A stretch of 64,000 bases of DNA. It comes from Erythrobacter sp. (GTDB taxonomy: Bacteria > Pseudomonadota > Alphaproteobacteria > Sphingomonadales > Sphingomonadaceae). Positions within the stretch are counted from its first letter, which is position 1. Each line of letters opens with the position of its first letter. The notes below the pieces were generated by a model. The model was not told the DNA's origin and did no database searches. It worked only from the letters and a program-made list of their open reading frames with translations. The stretch is from positions 1,674,001 to 1,738,000 of the forward strand of contig NZ_CP050265.1 in the NCBI RefSeq assembly GCF_011765465.1, given 5' to 3'. Positions 51,851 through 59,972 of the stretch are shown one piece after another. The position numbers and the translations under genes were made by a program.

Positions 51851-52449
51851 CACAGACCCCCTTTCGCCCCATGACCGAGGACGAGGTGCTCGCCGAATTC
51901 CGCGCCTCGGGCGCGCTGCTCGAAGGGCATTTCAAGCTCTCGTCCGGCAGGCACTCCGGCCATTACCTGCAATGCGCGCGCGTGCTGATGAACCCCGCGC
52001 GCGCCGCTCGGCTGGCCGAGGCGGTCGTGGCGGGCATCCCGTCGGACGTGATCGAAGCGGTCGACACCGTCGTCTCGCCCGCGATGGGCGGCATCATCAT
52101 CGGCCACGAGGTCGGCCGGGCGCTGGCGAAGGACGCGCTCTTCCTCGAACGGCCAGAAGGCGCCTTCCACCTGCGGCGCGGCTTCGCGTTGGAGCCGGGC
52201 GCAAAAGTGCTGATGGTCGAAGATGTCGTGACGACCGGCCTCTCCAGCCGCGAGGCGATCGAGGCTGTCGCGCGCGAGGGCGGCGAGGTGATCGCCGAAT
52301 GCGCTCTCATCGACCGCTCGGGCGGCGCGGTCGATCTCGGCGTGCCCTTCTATCCGCTCGCCGCGTTCGATTTCCCCACTTATGCGCCCGAGGACATCCC
52401 GCCCGCACTCGGCGCCGTAGCTGTGACCAAGCCGGGTAGCCGCAAGTAA
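51847..52449 (+). CDS. pyrE: Orotate phosphoribosyltransferase
   Basis: 200 residues. HFKLSSGRHSGHYLQCA opens the conserved core, and the PRPP-binding motif is MVEDVVTTGLSSREAIEA (VEDVVTTG). It makes OMP from orotate and PRPP. A Met at residue 9 (MTEDEVLAEF) is a possible alternative start. It starts the pyrE-pdxJ-acpS-lepB group. The leader ORF and attenuator just upstream suggest control by pyrimidine supply. Confidence 0.95.
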   Translation: MTQTPFRPMTEDEVLAEFRASGALLEGHFKLSSGRHSGHYLQCARVLMNPARAARLAEAVVAGIPSDVIEAVDTVVSPAMGGIIIGHEVGRALAKDALFLERPEGAFHLRRGFALEPGAKVLMVEDVVTTGLSSREAIEAVAREGGEVIAECALIDRSGGAVDLGVPFYPLAAFDFPTYAPEDIPPALGAVAVTKPGSRK

Positions 52450-52474
52450 CCCGGTCCGATAAGGCAGGCGAGAA

Positions 52475-53230
52475 ATGGCGAGGACACTCCACCCCAACCC
52501 CTTGCGGCTCGGCGTGAATATCGATCACGTCGCGACCATCCGCAATGCGCGCGGCGGGGACCACCCGGACCCGGTGCGCGCGGCCGAGATCGTCGCGCGG
52601 GTCGGCGGCGACGGCATCACCGCGCACCTGCGCGAAGACCGGCGCCATATCCGCGACGAAGATCTGCGCCGCATCCAGGATGCGACCGACCTGCCGCTGA
52701 ACCTCGAAATGGCAGCGACCCGCGAAATGCTCGACATCGCGCTGCGTCACAAACCGCACGCGGCCTGCATCGTCCCCGAAAAGCGCGAGGAACGCACCAC
52801 CGAGGGCGGACTGGACGCGGCGGGACTCCACAACACGCTCGCCCCGATCATCGACGAGCTGAAAGGCGCAGGCATCCGCGTCTCGCTGTTCATCGAACCG
52901 GCCGAGCGGCAGCTCGACGCCGCGCTGCGCCTCGGCGCGCCGGTCGTCGAATTCCACACCGGCGAATACGCCCACGCCATTCTCGACGGGGATTCGGCCC
53001 GCACCGCGGCGGAATTGAAGCGCATTGCCGACATGGCCGCGCTCGCCGCGAAGAACGGGATCGAGCCGCACGCGGGCCACGGCCTCACCTTCGACAACGT
53101 CACGCCCATCGCCGCCATTCCCCAGATCGCCGAGCTCAATATCGGGCATTACCTCATCGGCGAGGCGGTGTTCATCGGCCTCGAAGGCGCCATCCGCCGG
53201 ATGCGCGAGCTGATGGATGAGGCTCGCTAG
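52475..53230 (+). CDS. pdxJ: Pyridoxine 5'-phosphate synthase
   Basis: 251 residues, TIM barrel. LGVNIDHVATIRNARGGDHPDP near the N-terminus, HLREDRRHI, PEKREERTTEGGLD and HAGHGLTFDN are PdxJ signatures. It condenses deoxyxylulose 5-phosphate with aminoacetone phosphate to form PNP in the DXP-dependent vitamin B6 pathway. The ATG lies 25 bases after pyrE, preceded by AGGCGAG. Confidence 0.96.
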   Translation: MARTLHPNPLRLGVNIDHVATIRNARGGDHPDPVRAAEIVARVGGDGITAHLREDRRHIRDEDLRRIQDATDLPLNLEMAATREMLDIALRHKPHAACIVPEKREERTTEGGLDAAGLHNTLAPIIDELKGAGIRVSLFIEPAERQLDAALRLGAPVVEFHTGEYAHAILDGDSARTAAELKRIADMAALAAKNGIEPHAGHGLTFDNVTPIAAIPQIAELNIGHYLIGEAVFIGLEGAIRRMRELMDEAR

Positions 53231-53517
53231 TGGCGGGCCGCTCCCCGCACGAGCTTACAGCCGAACAGTCGCGCTGGGCCTTTTTCGGCGCGACGCTGTT
53301 CCTCACCGCGGTCGGATTCCTCGGCTATGCCGTGGCCAAAGGCGTGATCCTGCCCTTCGCGATCGGCTGGGTCGTCCTGCAGGTGTTCGGCTATGCCGGA
53401 TCGCTCTCGCGCGCGAAGGGCGATTTCGCCCACCCCCTGTTCAAGAGCCAGGTGATGATCCATGTCGTCGTCCTGGGCCTGCTCGTCGCGCTGATCCTCA
53501 GAGGGCCGCCGGCTTAG
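53230..53517 (+). CDS. Small membrane protein between pdxJ and acpS
   Basis: 95 residues with three hydrophobic segments (about 17-36, 39-55 and 72-91). The GTG start shares one base with the pdxJ TAG stop (TAGTG), which supports coupled translation. No domain is recognised. The frame is credible from its membrane topology and tight placement. Confidence 0.65.
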   Translation: MAGRSPHELTAEQSRWAFFGATLFLTAVGFLGYAVAKGVILPFAIGWVVLQVFGYAGSLSRAKGDFAHPLFKSQVMIHVVVLGLLVALILRGPPA

Positions 53518-53537
53518 TTCGCGTCGATCAGACAGGT

Positions 53538-53557
53538 CGAAAATCCGCGAATTTTCG
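53538..53557. repeat. AT-rich hairpin before acpS
   Basis: CGAAAAT (53538-53544) and ATTTTCG (53551-53557) pair perfectly around CCGCGA. It is a local AT-rich palindrome in the 70-base gap before acpS, about 30 bases ahead of the start. It could be an operator or mRNA hairpin; there is no independent evidence for either. Confidence 0.45.
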
Positions 53558-53587
53558 CCCGTAGGGTTCACGAAAGGCATTTCCAAC

Positions 53588-54004
53588 ATGATCATCGGCC
53601 TCGGATCGGACCTGTGCAATATCGAGCGCATCGCGAATTCGCTCGACCGCTTCGGTGAGCGCTTCGAGAACCGCGTCTTTACCGAGACCGAGCGCACCAA
53701 GGCCCGCCGCCGGCCCTTCACCGTTGCCGGAACCTACGCCAAACGCTTCGCCGCCAAGGAGGCTTTCTCCAAGGCCGTGGGCACGGGATTCAAGCGCGGC
53801 GTCTTCATGAAGGACATCGGCGTCGTCAACGCGCCCTCGGGCGCACCGACCCTCGCGCTGGCGGGCGGGGCGGCGAAGCGACTTGAAGAATTGACGCCGC
53901 CGGGCCATGAGGCGCGCATTCATCTTACCCTCACCGACGATCATCCATGGGCCTATGCGCTGGTGCTGATCGAGGCCCTACCGATTTCGACCGGCCAGCC
54001 CTGA
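53588..54004 (+). CDS. acpS: Holo-[acyl-carrier-protein] synthase
   Basis: 138 residues. [14 protein letters not shown] contains the Mg-binding Asp and [14 protein letters not shown] the second acidic site, as in AcpS. It transfers 4'-phosphopantetheine from CoA to acyl carrier protein. It lies between pdxJ and lepB, a conserved neighbourhood in proteobacteria. Confidence 0.95.
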   Translation: MIIGLGSDLCNIERIANSLDRFGERFENRVFTETERTKARRRPFTVAGTYAKRFAAKEAFSKAVGTGFKRGVFMKDIGVVNAPSGAPTLALAGGAAKRLEELTPPGHEARIHLTLTDDHPWAYALVLIEALPISTGQP

Positions 54005-54026
54005 CCTCCCCATCCGAGACGCTCCC

Positions 54027-55040
54027 GTGACCGACCCAGCGACCGACGACACTTCCAAGCCCGCAGCGCCCGATACGCCCGGCGGCCCAGCGCCCCTGTC
54101 CGGCGGCGGCGGCGACGGCGAGCGCGAAGCGCGAGCCGCCTCCTCCTCTTCTGGGGAGGACGCGAACGAGAAGGAAGATGAAAAGGTCAACTGGTTCGCC
54201 GAGATACGCGGCCTCGCGCTGATGCTGCTCGCGGTGCTCGCCTTCCACAGCCTGGTCGCAAAGCCGTTCTACATTCCCTCGGCCTCGATGATGCCGACGC
54301 TGTGGGTGGGCGACCGGCTGATCGTCTCGAAATATCCCTATGGCTGGTCGTGGGCCTCGGCGAGTTTCCACCTGCTCCCGCGCGGCGAATGGCGCGTGCT
54401 TCCCGACACGCCCGAATACGGAGACATCGTCATCCCCGTGCACCCGATCCGCAACGAGGATTACATCAAGCGCGTCGTGGCGCTTCCCGGCGACACGATC
54501 GCGGTCGAGGACGGGCGCATCATCCTCAATGGCACGCCGATCCCGCGCGAACAGGTCGCCTCGGTCAAGCTGCCGTTCGAGCCCAATCTCTACTGCGACC
54601 GGATGGACGGGCTCGCCACGCCCTGCCTCGATGCCTTCGAGGATTATCGCAGCCCCGACGGCCAGTATTTCGAGCCGCCGACCTTCCGCGAGACGCTGCC
54701 GAACGGGGCGACTTACCTCGTGATCGATCATATGCGCGTGCGCTTCGACAACATGGACCCGGTCACCGTGCCCGAGGACAGCGTCTTCGTCATGGGCGAC
54801 AACCGCGACCATTCCGCCGACAGCCGCGCCAGCATCGCGGACAGCGGGCTGGGCGGCCCGGTGCCGATGGCGAATATCGGCGGACGCGCGGAATTCATCA
54901 CCTTCAGCCTCGACGGGTCGACGACGTGGAACCCGGCGACATGGTTCTCCAGCCTGCGCGGCGACCGCGCGTGGTCGACCCTGCGCCCGGCCATCGCCGA
55001 AGGCACGGCGGTCGGCGAAGCGGCGGAAACGGCGCAGTGA
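54027..55040 (+). CDS. lepB: Signal peptidase I
   Basis: 337 residues with GTG start. A disordered Gly/Ser/Glu-rich N-terminus of about 55 residues precedes one membrane helix (about 60-78). The catalytic Ser87 lies in PSASMMPTLWVGD and the general base Lys148 in YIKRVVALPGD; box E is MGDNRDHSADSR. It cleaves signal peptides of exported proteins such as the peptidase at 1658. An insert between the catalytic motifs lengthens it compared with short alphaproteobacterial LepB. Confidence 0.95.
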   Translation: MTDPATDDTSKPAAPDTPGGPAPLSGGGGDGEREARAASSSSGEDANEKEDEKVNWFAEIRGLALMLLAVLAFHSLVAKPFYIPSASMMPTLWVGDRLIVSKYPYGWSWASASFHLLPRGEWRVLPDTPEYGDIVIPVHPIRNEDYIKRVVALPGDTIAVEDGRIILNGTPIPREQVASVKLPFEPNLYCDRMDGLATPCLDAFEDYRSPDGQYFEPPTFRETLPNGATYLVIDHMRVRFDNMDPVTVPEDSVFVMGDNRDHSADSRASIADSGLGGPVPMANIGGRAEFITFSLDGSTTWNPATWFSSLRGDRAWSTLRPAIAEGTAVGEAAETAQ

Positions 55041-55063
55041 GGCACGGGGGGCGCTGACAGTTC

Positions 55064-56266
55064 ATGGCGAAGAAATTCCTCTACCTCGTCGCGGCGGTGA
55101 TCGTCCTGTTCCTTGCAGGCGCGATTGCGCTCAACCTGTTCTCGGCCGAGATCACGCGCTTCGTCATGGTTCCGGGCGGCGATTTCGTCGAACAGGAACC
55201 GCTCGAGCAGAACGCCTATGAAGACCCCTCGCTGTGGTATTCGCGCCCCGGCATCGGCACCTCGGACCCGGCCCGCTGGCAGCCCGCCTATGCGCCCGAA
55301 GGTGAAGTTCCGTCGGGCGTGAGCGAGGAAGCCAAGGCACGCGTGTTGTCGACCGACCAGCCGCCCTTCGCGGTCTTCTTCGTCCACCCGACGAGCTATC
55401 GCAGCACCGAGATGTGGAACGCCCCGCTCGAGCCGGGCGAAGACCCCGACGCGCTGGAAGCGGACAGGTTCGCCCGCATCTTCCTGCGCGGCATGGCGAG
55501 CCCGTTCAACGCGGCCTCCGAAATCTGGGCGCCGCGCTATCGGCAAGCCACCATGGGCGCTTTCCTCGCCGAGGGGCCGGAGGGCCAGCAGGCGCTCGAT
55601 GCCGCCTATGCCGACGTGCGCGAGGCGTTCCGCTATTTCCTCGATTCGGTCGATGCGGACACGCCCCTCGTCCTTGCGGGACACTCGCAGGGCGCGCTTC
55701 ACCTGATGCGCCTGCTGGCCGAGGAGGTGAAAGGCGCGCCCGCCGCCGAGCGGCTGGTCGCGGCCTATGTCATCGGCTGGCCGATCTCGATCGAACACGA
55801 TCTTCCTGCAATGGGCGTTCCCGCCTGCGCGACCGCGAACCAGACCGGCTGCGTGCTGTCTTGGTCGAGCTTCGCCGAGCCGGCGGACCCTTCGGCGGTG
55901 CTCGAAACCTATGCCGCCTCGACGGGTCTCGACGGCGAGGTGCTGGGGTCGAGCGAGATCCTGTGCACCAATCCGCTCACCGGACGCATCGGCGGCTCGG
56001 CCCCGGCAACCCGCAATCTCGGCACGCTGAAGCCCGATGAAAGCCTCGCCGACGGAGAGCTTGTTCCCGCCGCCGTGCCCGCGACCTGCGAGGACCGCGG
56101 CCTGCTGATGATCGGCCCGCCGCCGGAAATGGGCGCGCTGGTGCTGCCGGGCAACAATTACCACGTCTACGACGTGCCCCTGTTCTGGGCGAACACCAAG
56201 GTCGACGTCGCGCGCCGGGTGCAGGCTTTTGCGGGCGCGGGTTCGGGCGGGGACGCGGCGAACTGA
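55064..56266 (+). CDS. DUF3089 lipase-like protein
   Basis: 400 residues. An N-terminal membrane anchor (about 5-22) precedes a domain with FFVHPTSYRSTEMWNAPL, YRQATMGAF, and the nucleophile elbow LAGHSQGALHLMRLL, the DUF3089 alpha/beta-hydrolase pattern. It is probably periplasmic, anchored to the inner membrane; the substrate is unknown. The next gene, ruvX, begins inside its stop codon. Confidence 0.86.
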   Translation: MAKKFLYLVAAVIVLFLAGAIALNLFSAEITRFVMVPGGDFVEQEPLEQNAYEDPSLWYSRPGIGTSDPARWQPAYAPEGEVPSGVSEEAKARVLSTDQPPFAVFFVHPTSYRSTEMWNAPLEPGEDPDALEADRFARIFLRGMASPFNAASEIWAPRYRQATMGAFLAEGPEGQQALDAAYADVREAFRYFLDSVDADTPLVLAGHSQGALHLMRLLAEEVKGAPAAERLVAAYVIGWPISIEHDLPAMGVPACATANQTGCVLSWSSFAEPADPSAVLETYAASTGLDGEVLGSSEILCTNPLTGRIGGSAPATRNLGTLKPDESLADGELVPAAVPATCEDRGLLMIGPPPEMGALVLPGNNYHVYDVPLFWANTKVDVARRVQAFAGAGSGGDAAN

Positions 56267-56733
56267 TTACCGAACACGCCCCCGATTTCTCAGAGGCGCT
56301 GCCCGATGGCGGGGCGCTCATCGGCCTTGACTTGGGCACGAAGACCGTGGGAACGGCGACCTGCGATGCTGGCTGGCGCTTCGCCACCAGCGGCAAGACC
56401 ATCGCGCGCGGCAAGTGGGGGCGCGACCGCGAAACGCTGGCCGCGCTCATCGACGAGCGGCAGGCGAAGGGCATCGTCATCGGCCTGCCGCGCAACATGG
56501 ACGGCTCCGAAGGCCCGCGCGCACAGGCCGCCCGCGCCTATGCGAGGAACTGCGCCGAAGCCTTCGCGCTGCCGGTCCTGCTGTGGGACGAACGCTGGTC
56601 CACCAAAAGCGCCGAGGCCGCGATGATCGGGCAGGACATGAGCCGGCGAAAGCGCGCCGAGCGGATCGATTCCCACGCCGCTGCGGTCATCCTGCAGGGC
56701 GCGATCGACCGGCTTGCGGGCGGGGCGTTCTAG
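56263..56733 (+). CDS. ruvX: Putative pre-16S rRNA nuclease / Holliday junction resolvase RuvX (YqgF)
   Basis: About 156 residues. The RNase H-like core has LIGLDLGTKTVGTATCD, GIVIGLPRNMDGSEG, LPVLLWDERWSTKSAE and IDSHAAAVILQGAID. No ATG or GTG lies before the essential GLDLGTKT strand. CTG at 56263 overlaps the DUF3089 TGA (CTGA) and yields (M)ITEHAPDFSEALPDGG, matching the usual length and a common N-terminal pattern; a TTG at 56332 would delete the first strand and its Asp. The start is therefore assigned by inference. Confidence 0.85.
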   Translation: MITEHAPDFSEALPDGGALIGLDLGTKTVGTATCDAGWRFATSGKTIARGKWGRDRETLAALIDERQAKGIVIGLPRNMDGSEGPRAQAARAYARNCAEAFALPVLLWDERWSTKSAEAAMIGQDMSRRKRAERIDSHAAAVILQGAIDRLAGGAF

Positions 56734-56788
56734 CCCTGCGTCAAAAGGGGGATTGGAACCGCGCCCGCCCCGCCCTAGGGAAGCGGCG

Positions 56789-57283
56789 ATGAGCGACCAG
56801 CCGACATTCGATGCCGCCGAGGCGGGCAAGTTCTTCTTTCGCGGCGGGCACACGGGCTGGCTCGGGCTCGAATACGCGCGCCACGGCGAGAACTGGGTGG
56901 AACTGAAGCTCCCCTGGCGCGAGGATCTCATCGGCGAGCCCGACCGCCACGTGCTCGCCTCCGGTCCGATCGTGAGCCTGATGGACATGGCGAGCGGGAT
57001 GTCGATCTGGCAGACCACGGGCGTGTTCACGCCCGTCGCGACGCTCGACCTGCGCGTCGATTATCAGCGCCCCGCGCGAGAGAAGAGCGCGGTGTGGGGC
57101 CGGGTCGAATGTTATCGCACGACCCGCTCTGCCGCCTTCGTGCGCGGCATCGCCCATGACGGGGAGGAGGCCGACCCGGTCGCGCACATCGCGGGCGTCT
57201 TCATGCAGGTGAGCTACAACCCGAAGGCGCGGCTCGAAGCGCAGGCCGAAGCCGCCAAGACGGAAGGCCGCGATGATGACTGA
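56789..57283 (+). CDS. PaaI-type hotdog thioesterase, first of a pair
   Basis: 164 residues of the PaaI/DUF4442-like hotdog family: GLEYARHGENWVELKLPWRED, GPIVSLMDMASGMSIWQTTG (the helix wrapping the active site, with Asp in MDMA) and TLDLRVDYQRPAR. It probably hydrolyses acyl-CoA thioesters. The ATG 56789 follows GGAAGCGGCG. It overlaps the next hotdog gene by 11 bases. Confidence 0.85.
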   Translation: MSDQPTFDAAEAGKFFFRGGHTGWLGLEYARHGENWVELKLPWREDLIGEPDRHVLASGPIVSLMDMASGMSIWQTTGVFTPVATLDLRVDYQRPAREKSAVWGRVECYRTTRSAAFVRGIAHDGEEADPVAHIAGVFMQVSYNPKARLEAQAEAAKTEGRDDD

Positions 57284-57671
57284 TGCGCAGCGCCACCTCA
57301 CCGCCTATGCCCGCTCGCTCGGAATCGAGGTCCACGGCGAGGAGGACGGCCTGCCGGTGCTGACGGTCGATTTCGGGCGGAATGTCGAGGGGCGGCCCGG
57401 CCATTTCCACGGCGGGGCGACCGCGGGCCTGCTCGAGACCGCGGGCTATGCCGCGCTGCGCACGCGGCTCGCCGCCGAGGGGCGCGCGCCACAATTGAAG
57501 CCGATCAACATCACCGTGCAATATCTTTCCGCCGGGCGGTCGAAGCGGACCTACGCCCTCGCCCGGATCGCGCGGCTGGGGCGGCGCAATGCGAACCTCA
57601 CGGTCGAGGCGTGGCAGGACGACCGCTCGCGCCCGATCGCGAGCGCGGTGATGAACATCCTGATGGCCTGA
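57273..57671 (+). CDS. PaaI-type hotdog thioesterase, second of a pair
   Basis: 132 residues: RPGHFHGGATAGLLETAGYAA (HGG with the following acidic Glu), INITVQYLSAGRSKRTYALA and late NLTVEAWQDD. This is a distinct hotdog subtype from its upstream neighbour, so the pair may form a heteromer or act on different acyl-CoAs. Two Met codons at the start (57273, 57276) both fall inside the preceding gene's end. Confidence 0.85.
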   Translation: MMTDAQRHLTAYARSLGIEVHGEEDGLPVLTVDFGRNVEGRPGHFHGGATAGLLETAGYAALRTRLAAEGRAPQLKPINITVQYLSAGRSKRTYALARIARLGRRNANLTVEAWQDDRSRPIASAVMNILMA

Positions 57672-57721
57672 CGCCCGCCGCAGGAGCGAGGGGGCCGAGA
57701 GAGCGCCGCTGGCGCGGCGGA

Positions 57722-59914
57722 TCATTCCGGCGGGCCCGTCCCGGCAGGGGCGACCTCGAAGCCGTCTTCGCGCAGGCGGAATTCGACCGGCGACCCGTCG
57801 ATCTCGGTCGTGACCGTCACCGCGCCCCCCTCGATGCGCAGGGTCGAGCCGTTTTCGTCCAGCGGGATTTCGCCCACCTCCGGCACGTCGAAGGGCTGGA
57901 CCGGGCCTTCGGGATCGGGCGAGGCGGTGGGCGCGGGCGCCGCCGCCGGACCGCCGCCGAGCCGCAGCGCGCCGCGCATGAAGTCCTTCCAGATGCGCGC
58001 GGGCAAGCTCCCCCCGGTGATCCCGTTCAGGGGGGAGTTGTCGTCATTGCCGACCCACACGCCGACCACCAGCCGTTTTTCGCCCTCGCCCGCATAGCCG
58101 ACGAACAGCGCGTCGCGGTAATCCTGCGTCGTCCCGGTCTTGCCGTAATTCGCCACCGGCAGCATCGCCGCACGCCCCGTCCCGCGATTGACCGCCGCGC
58201 GCAGCATCCGCTCGATCGCCTCGTGGTGGCGGCGCGAAAGGCTGTCCTCGCGCGTCGTCAGCCAGTCGAGCCAGCCTGGCTCCTCGCGCTCGAAAGCGCG
58301 CGGCGTAACCGGAAAGGCATTGCCCGCGACCCCGGCATAGGCGGCGGTGAGTTCGAGCAGCGTCATGGTCGAGGTGCCCAGCGCGAGGCTCGGGTCGCCC
58401 TCGGGCAGGTCCGATGTCACGCCGAGCGCGCGCGCCACGTCGATCACGCGCTCCGAGCCGACTGCGTTCATCAGCCGTACCGCGGCGACGTTGCTCGACG
58501 TGGCGAGCGCCTGTTCGAGCGTGATTTCCTCGGAATAATTCCCGGCGGCGTTCTCGGGCCGGTACGAACCCTCTGCGAACGCCGTGTTGGGAATCGTGTC
58601 CTCAGGCGCCCACCCGGCCTCCAGCGCGGCGAGGTAGACGAACAGCTTGAAGGTCGAGCCCGGCTGGCGGCGCGCCTGTGTCGCGCGGTTGAAGGGCGAT
58701 TTGGCGTAATCGCGCCCGCCGACCATCGCGACCACTTCGCCCGTGGGGCGCATCGCCACCAGCGCGACCTGCGCCTCTCCCAGCGGCGCGCGCGCGACCA
58801 CCCGCCCGGCGAGCGATTGCAGGCGCGAATCGAGCGTGGTGGTGAGCACCTGTTTCGAATAGCTCGCCTCCATCTCTCGCCGCGCGATGGGCAGCGCCCA
58901 GTCGGCGAAATAGGTGCCGGTGGGAAGGTCGTTCCTCGTCCGCACGTCGAGCCGCGGCGCGGGCAGCGCGGCCGCCTCGGCGGGGGTGAGATAGCCCTCC
59001 TCCACCATCGCGCCCACGACGAGGTCCATGCGCCGCTTCGCCCTGTCGTAATGCTTCGTCGGCGCATAGGCGGACGGCGCCTGCAGCAGCCCTGCCAGCA
59101 TCGCGGCCTGTTCGGGCTTCAGGTTTTCGGGCTGGCGGTAGAAATAGTGCAAGCTGGCGGCGCGCAGGCCGTACTGGTTGTCGCCGAAATAGGCGTTCGA
59201 GAGGTAGCGTTCGAGGATCTCGTCCTTGGTCAGCCACGCCTCCAGCCACAGCGCGATCAGCGCCTCGCGCGCCTTGCGGGTAAGGGTCTGTTCGGGGGTG
59301 AGGAAGGTGAACTTGGCGAGCTGCTGGGTGATGGTCGAACCGCCGCCGTTCCCGGTCCAGATCGCGCGCGCGATGCCGCGCGGGTCGATCCCCCAGTGCG
59401 AATAGAACCGCCGATCCTCGATCGCCATGAAAGCCTGCGGGACGTGCGGCGGGAGGTTCGCGATTTCGACCGGCGCATCGACCACCGCGCCCTGCCGCGC
59501 GATCGGCGTGCCGTCGCTGGCGAGCAGCGTGACCTGCGGCGCGGCGATCGGCTCGAGGCTTTTCGACAGCGGCGCGGTGACGGCAAGCCAGCCGACCAGC
59601 GCGAGGAAGGCGAGCAGCGCGGCGGCGAGGCCGCGCAGCGCCCACCACAGCTTTCCGCGGCTGCGCCAGTAGTCGCGCTGCCACCAGCGCAGGCGGCGGC
59701 GCTCCTCGGCCTCGACCGCACTGTCGAGCCGGGAAAGCGTGTTGTCCCAGCGCGTGTAGTCGGGTGCCGATACGCGCCCGCGCGGCGGCGCATCGTCCCC
59801 CTCGTCGAGCGGGCGCTGCGATTCGTAGAGCGGGAAATATCCGGGCGCAGAGCCGCTGTCGTCCCCATACGGGTCCGTGCGTGCGCCTTTGCGGAATCGC
59901 TCGAACAGGCCCAT
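57722..59914 (-). CDS. Bifunctional penicillin-binding protein, class A (PBP1-like)
   Basis: 730 residues: cytosolic N-terminus (about 90), one membrane helix (about 92-112), a glycosyltransferase GT51 domain with catalytic Glu166 in AIEDRRFYSHWG and GGSTITQQLAK, then a transpeptidase with S420-T-F-K (PGSTFKLF), SSN (TSSNVAAVRL) and KTG (NYGKTGTTQDY). It polymerises and crosslinks peptidoglycan. No Shine-Dalgarno sequence precedes the ATG; a GCTAATAC -10 seven bases upstream and a perfect palindrome over it suggest leaderless, regulated transcription. Confidence 0.93.
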   Translation of the reverse strand: MGLFERFRKGARTDPYGDDSGSAPGYFPLYESQRPLDEGDDAPPRGRVSAPDYTRWDNTLSRLDSAVEAEERRRLRWWQRDYWRSRGKLWWALRGLAAALLAFLALVGWLAVTAPLSKSLEPIAAPQVTLLASDGTPIARQGAVVDAPVEIANLPPHVPQAFMAIEDRRFYSHWGIDPRGIARAIWTGNGGGSTITQQLAKFTFLTPEQTLTRKAREALIALWLEAWLTKDEILERYLSNAYFGDNQYGLRAASLHYFYRQPENLKPEQAAMLAGLLQAPSAYAPTKHYDRAKRRMDLVVGAMVEEGYLTPAEAAALPAPRLDVRTRNDLPTGTYFADWALPIARREMEASYSKQVLTTTLDSRLQSLAGRVVARAPLGEAQVALVAMRPTGEVVAMVGGRDYAKSPFNRATQARRQPGSTFKLFVYLAALEAGWAPEDTIPNTAFAEGSYRPENAAGNYSEEITLEQALATSSNVAAVRLMNAVGSERVIDVARALGVTSDLPEGDPSLALGTSTMTLLELTAAYAGVAGNAFPVTPRAFEREEPGWLDWLTTREDSLSRRHHEAIERMLRAAVNRGTGRAAMLPVANYGKTGTTQDYRDALFVGYAGEGEKRLVVGVWVGNDDNSPLNGITGGSLPARIWKDFMRGALRLGGGPAAAPAPTASPDPEGPVQPFDVPEVGEIPLDENGSTLRIEGGAVTVTTEIDGSPVEFRLREDGFEVAPAGTGPPE

Positions 59915-59921
59915 GCGGACT

Positions 59922-59939
59922 GTATTAGCAGGCTAATAC
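59922..59939 (-). promoter_or_regulatory. Palindromic operator over the PBP promoter
   Basis: GTATTAGC-AG-GCTAATAC is an 18-base perfect palindrome ending eight bases before the PBP start codon. On the minus strand its right half is GCTAATAC, a close match to the alphaproteobacterial -10 consensus GCTANAWC, with TTGCGGG 15 bases further upstream as a -35. A protein bound here would cover the -10 element and block initiation. Confidence 0.65.
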
Positions 59940-59972
59940 GCCAGCCCGCAAGCGGGGATCAGCGCCCGCCCC

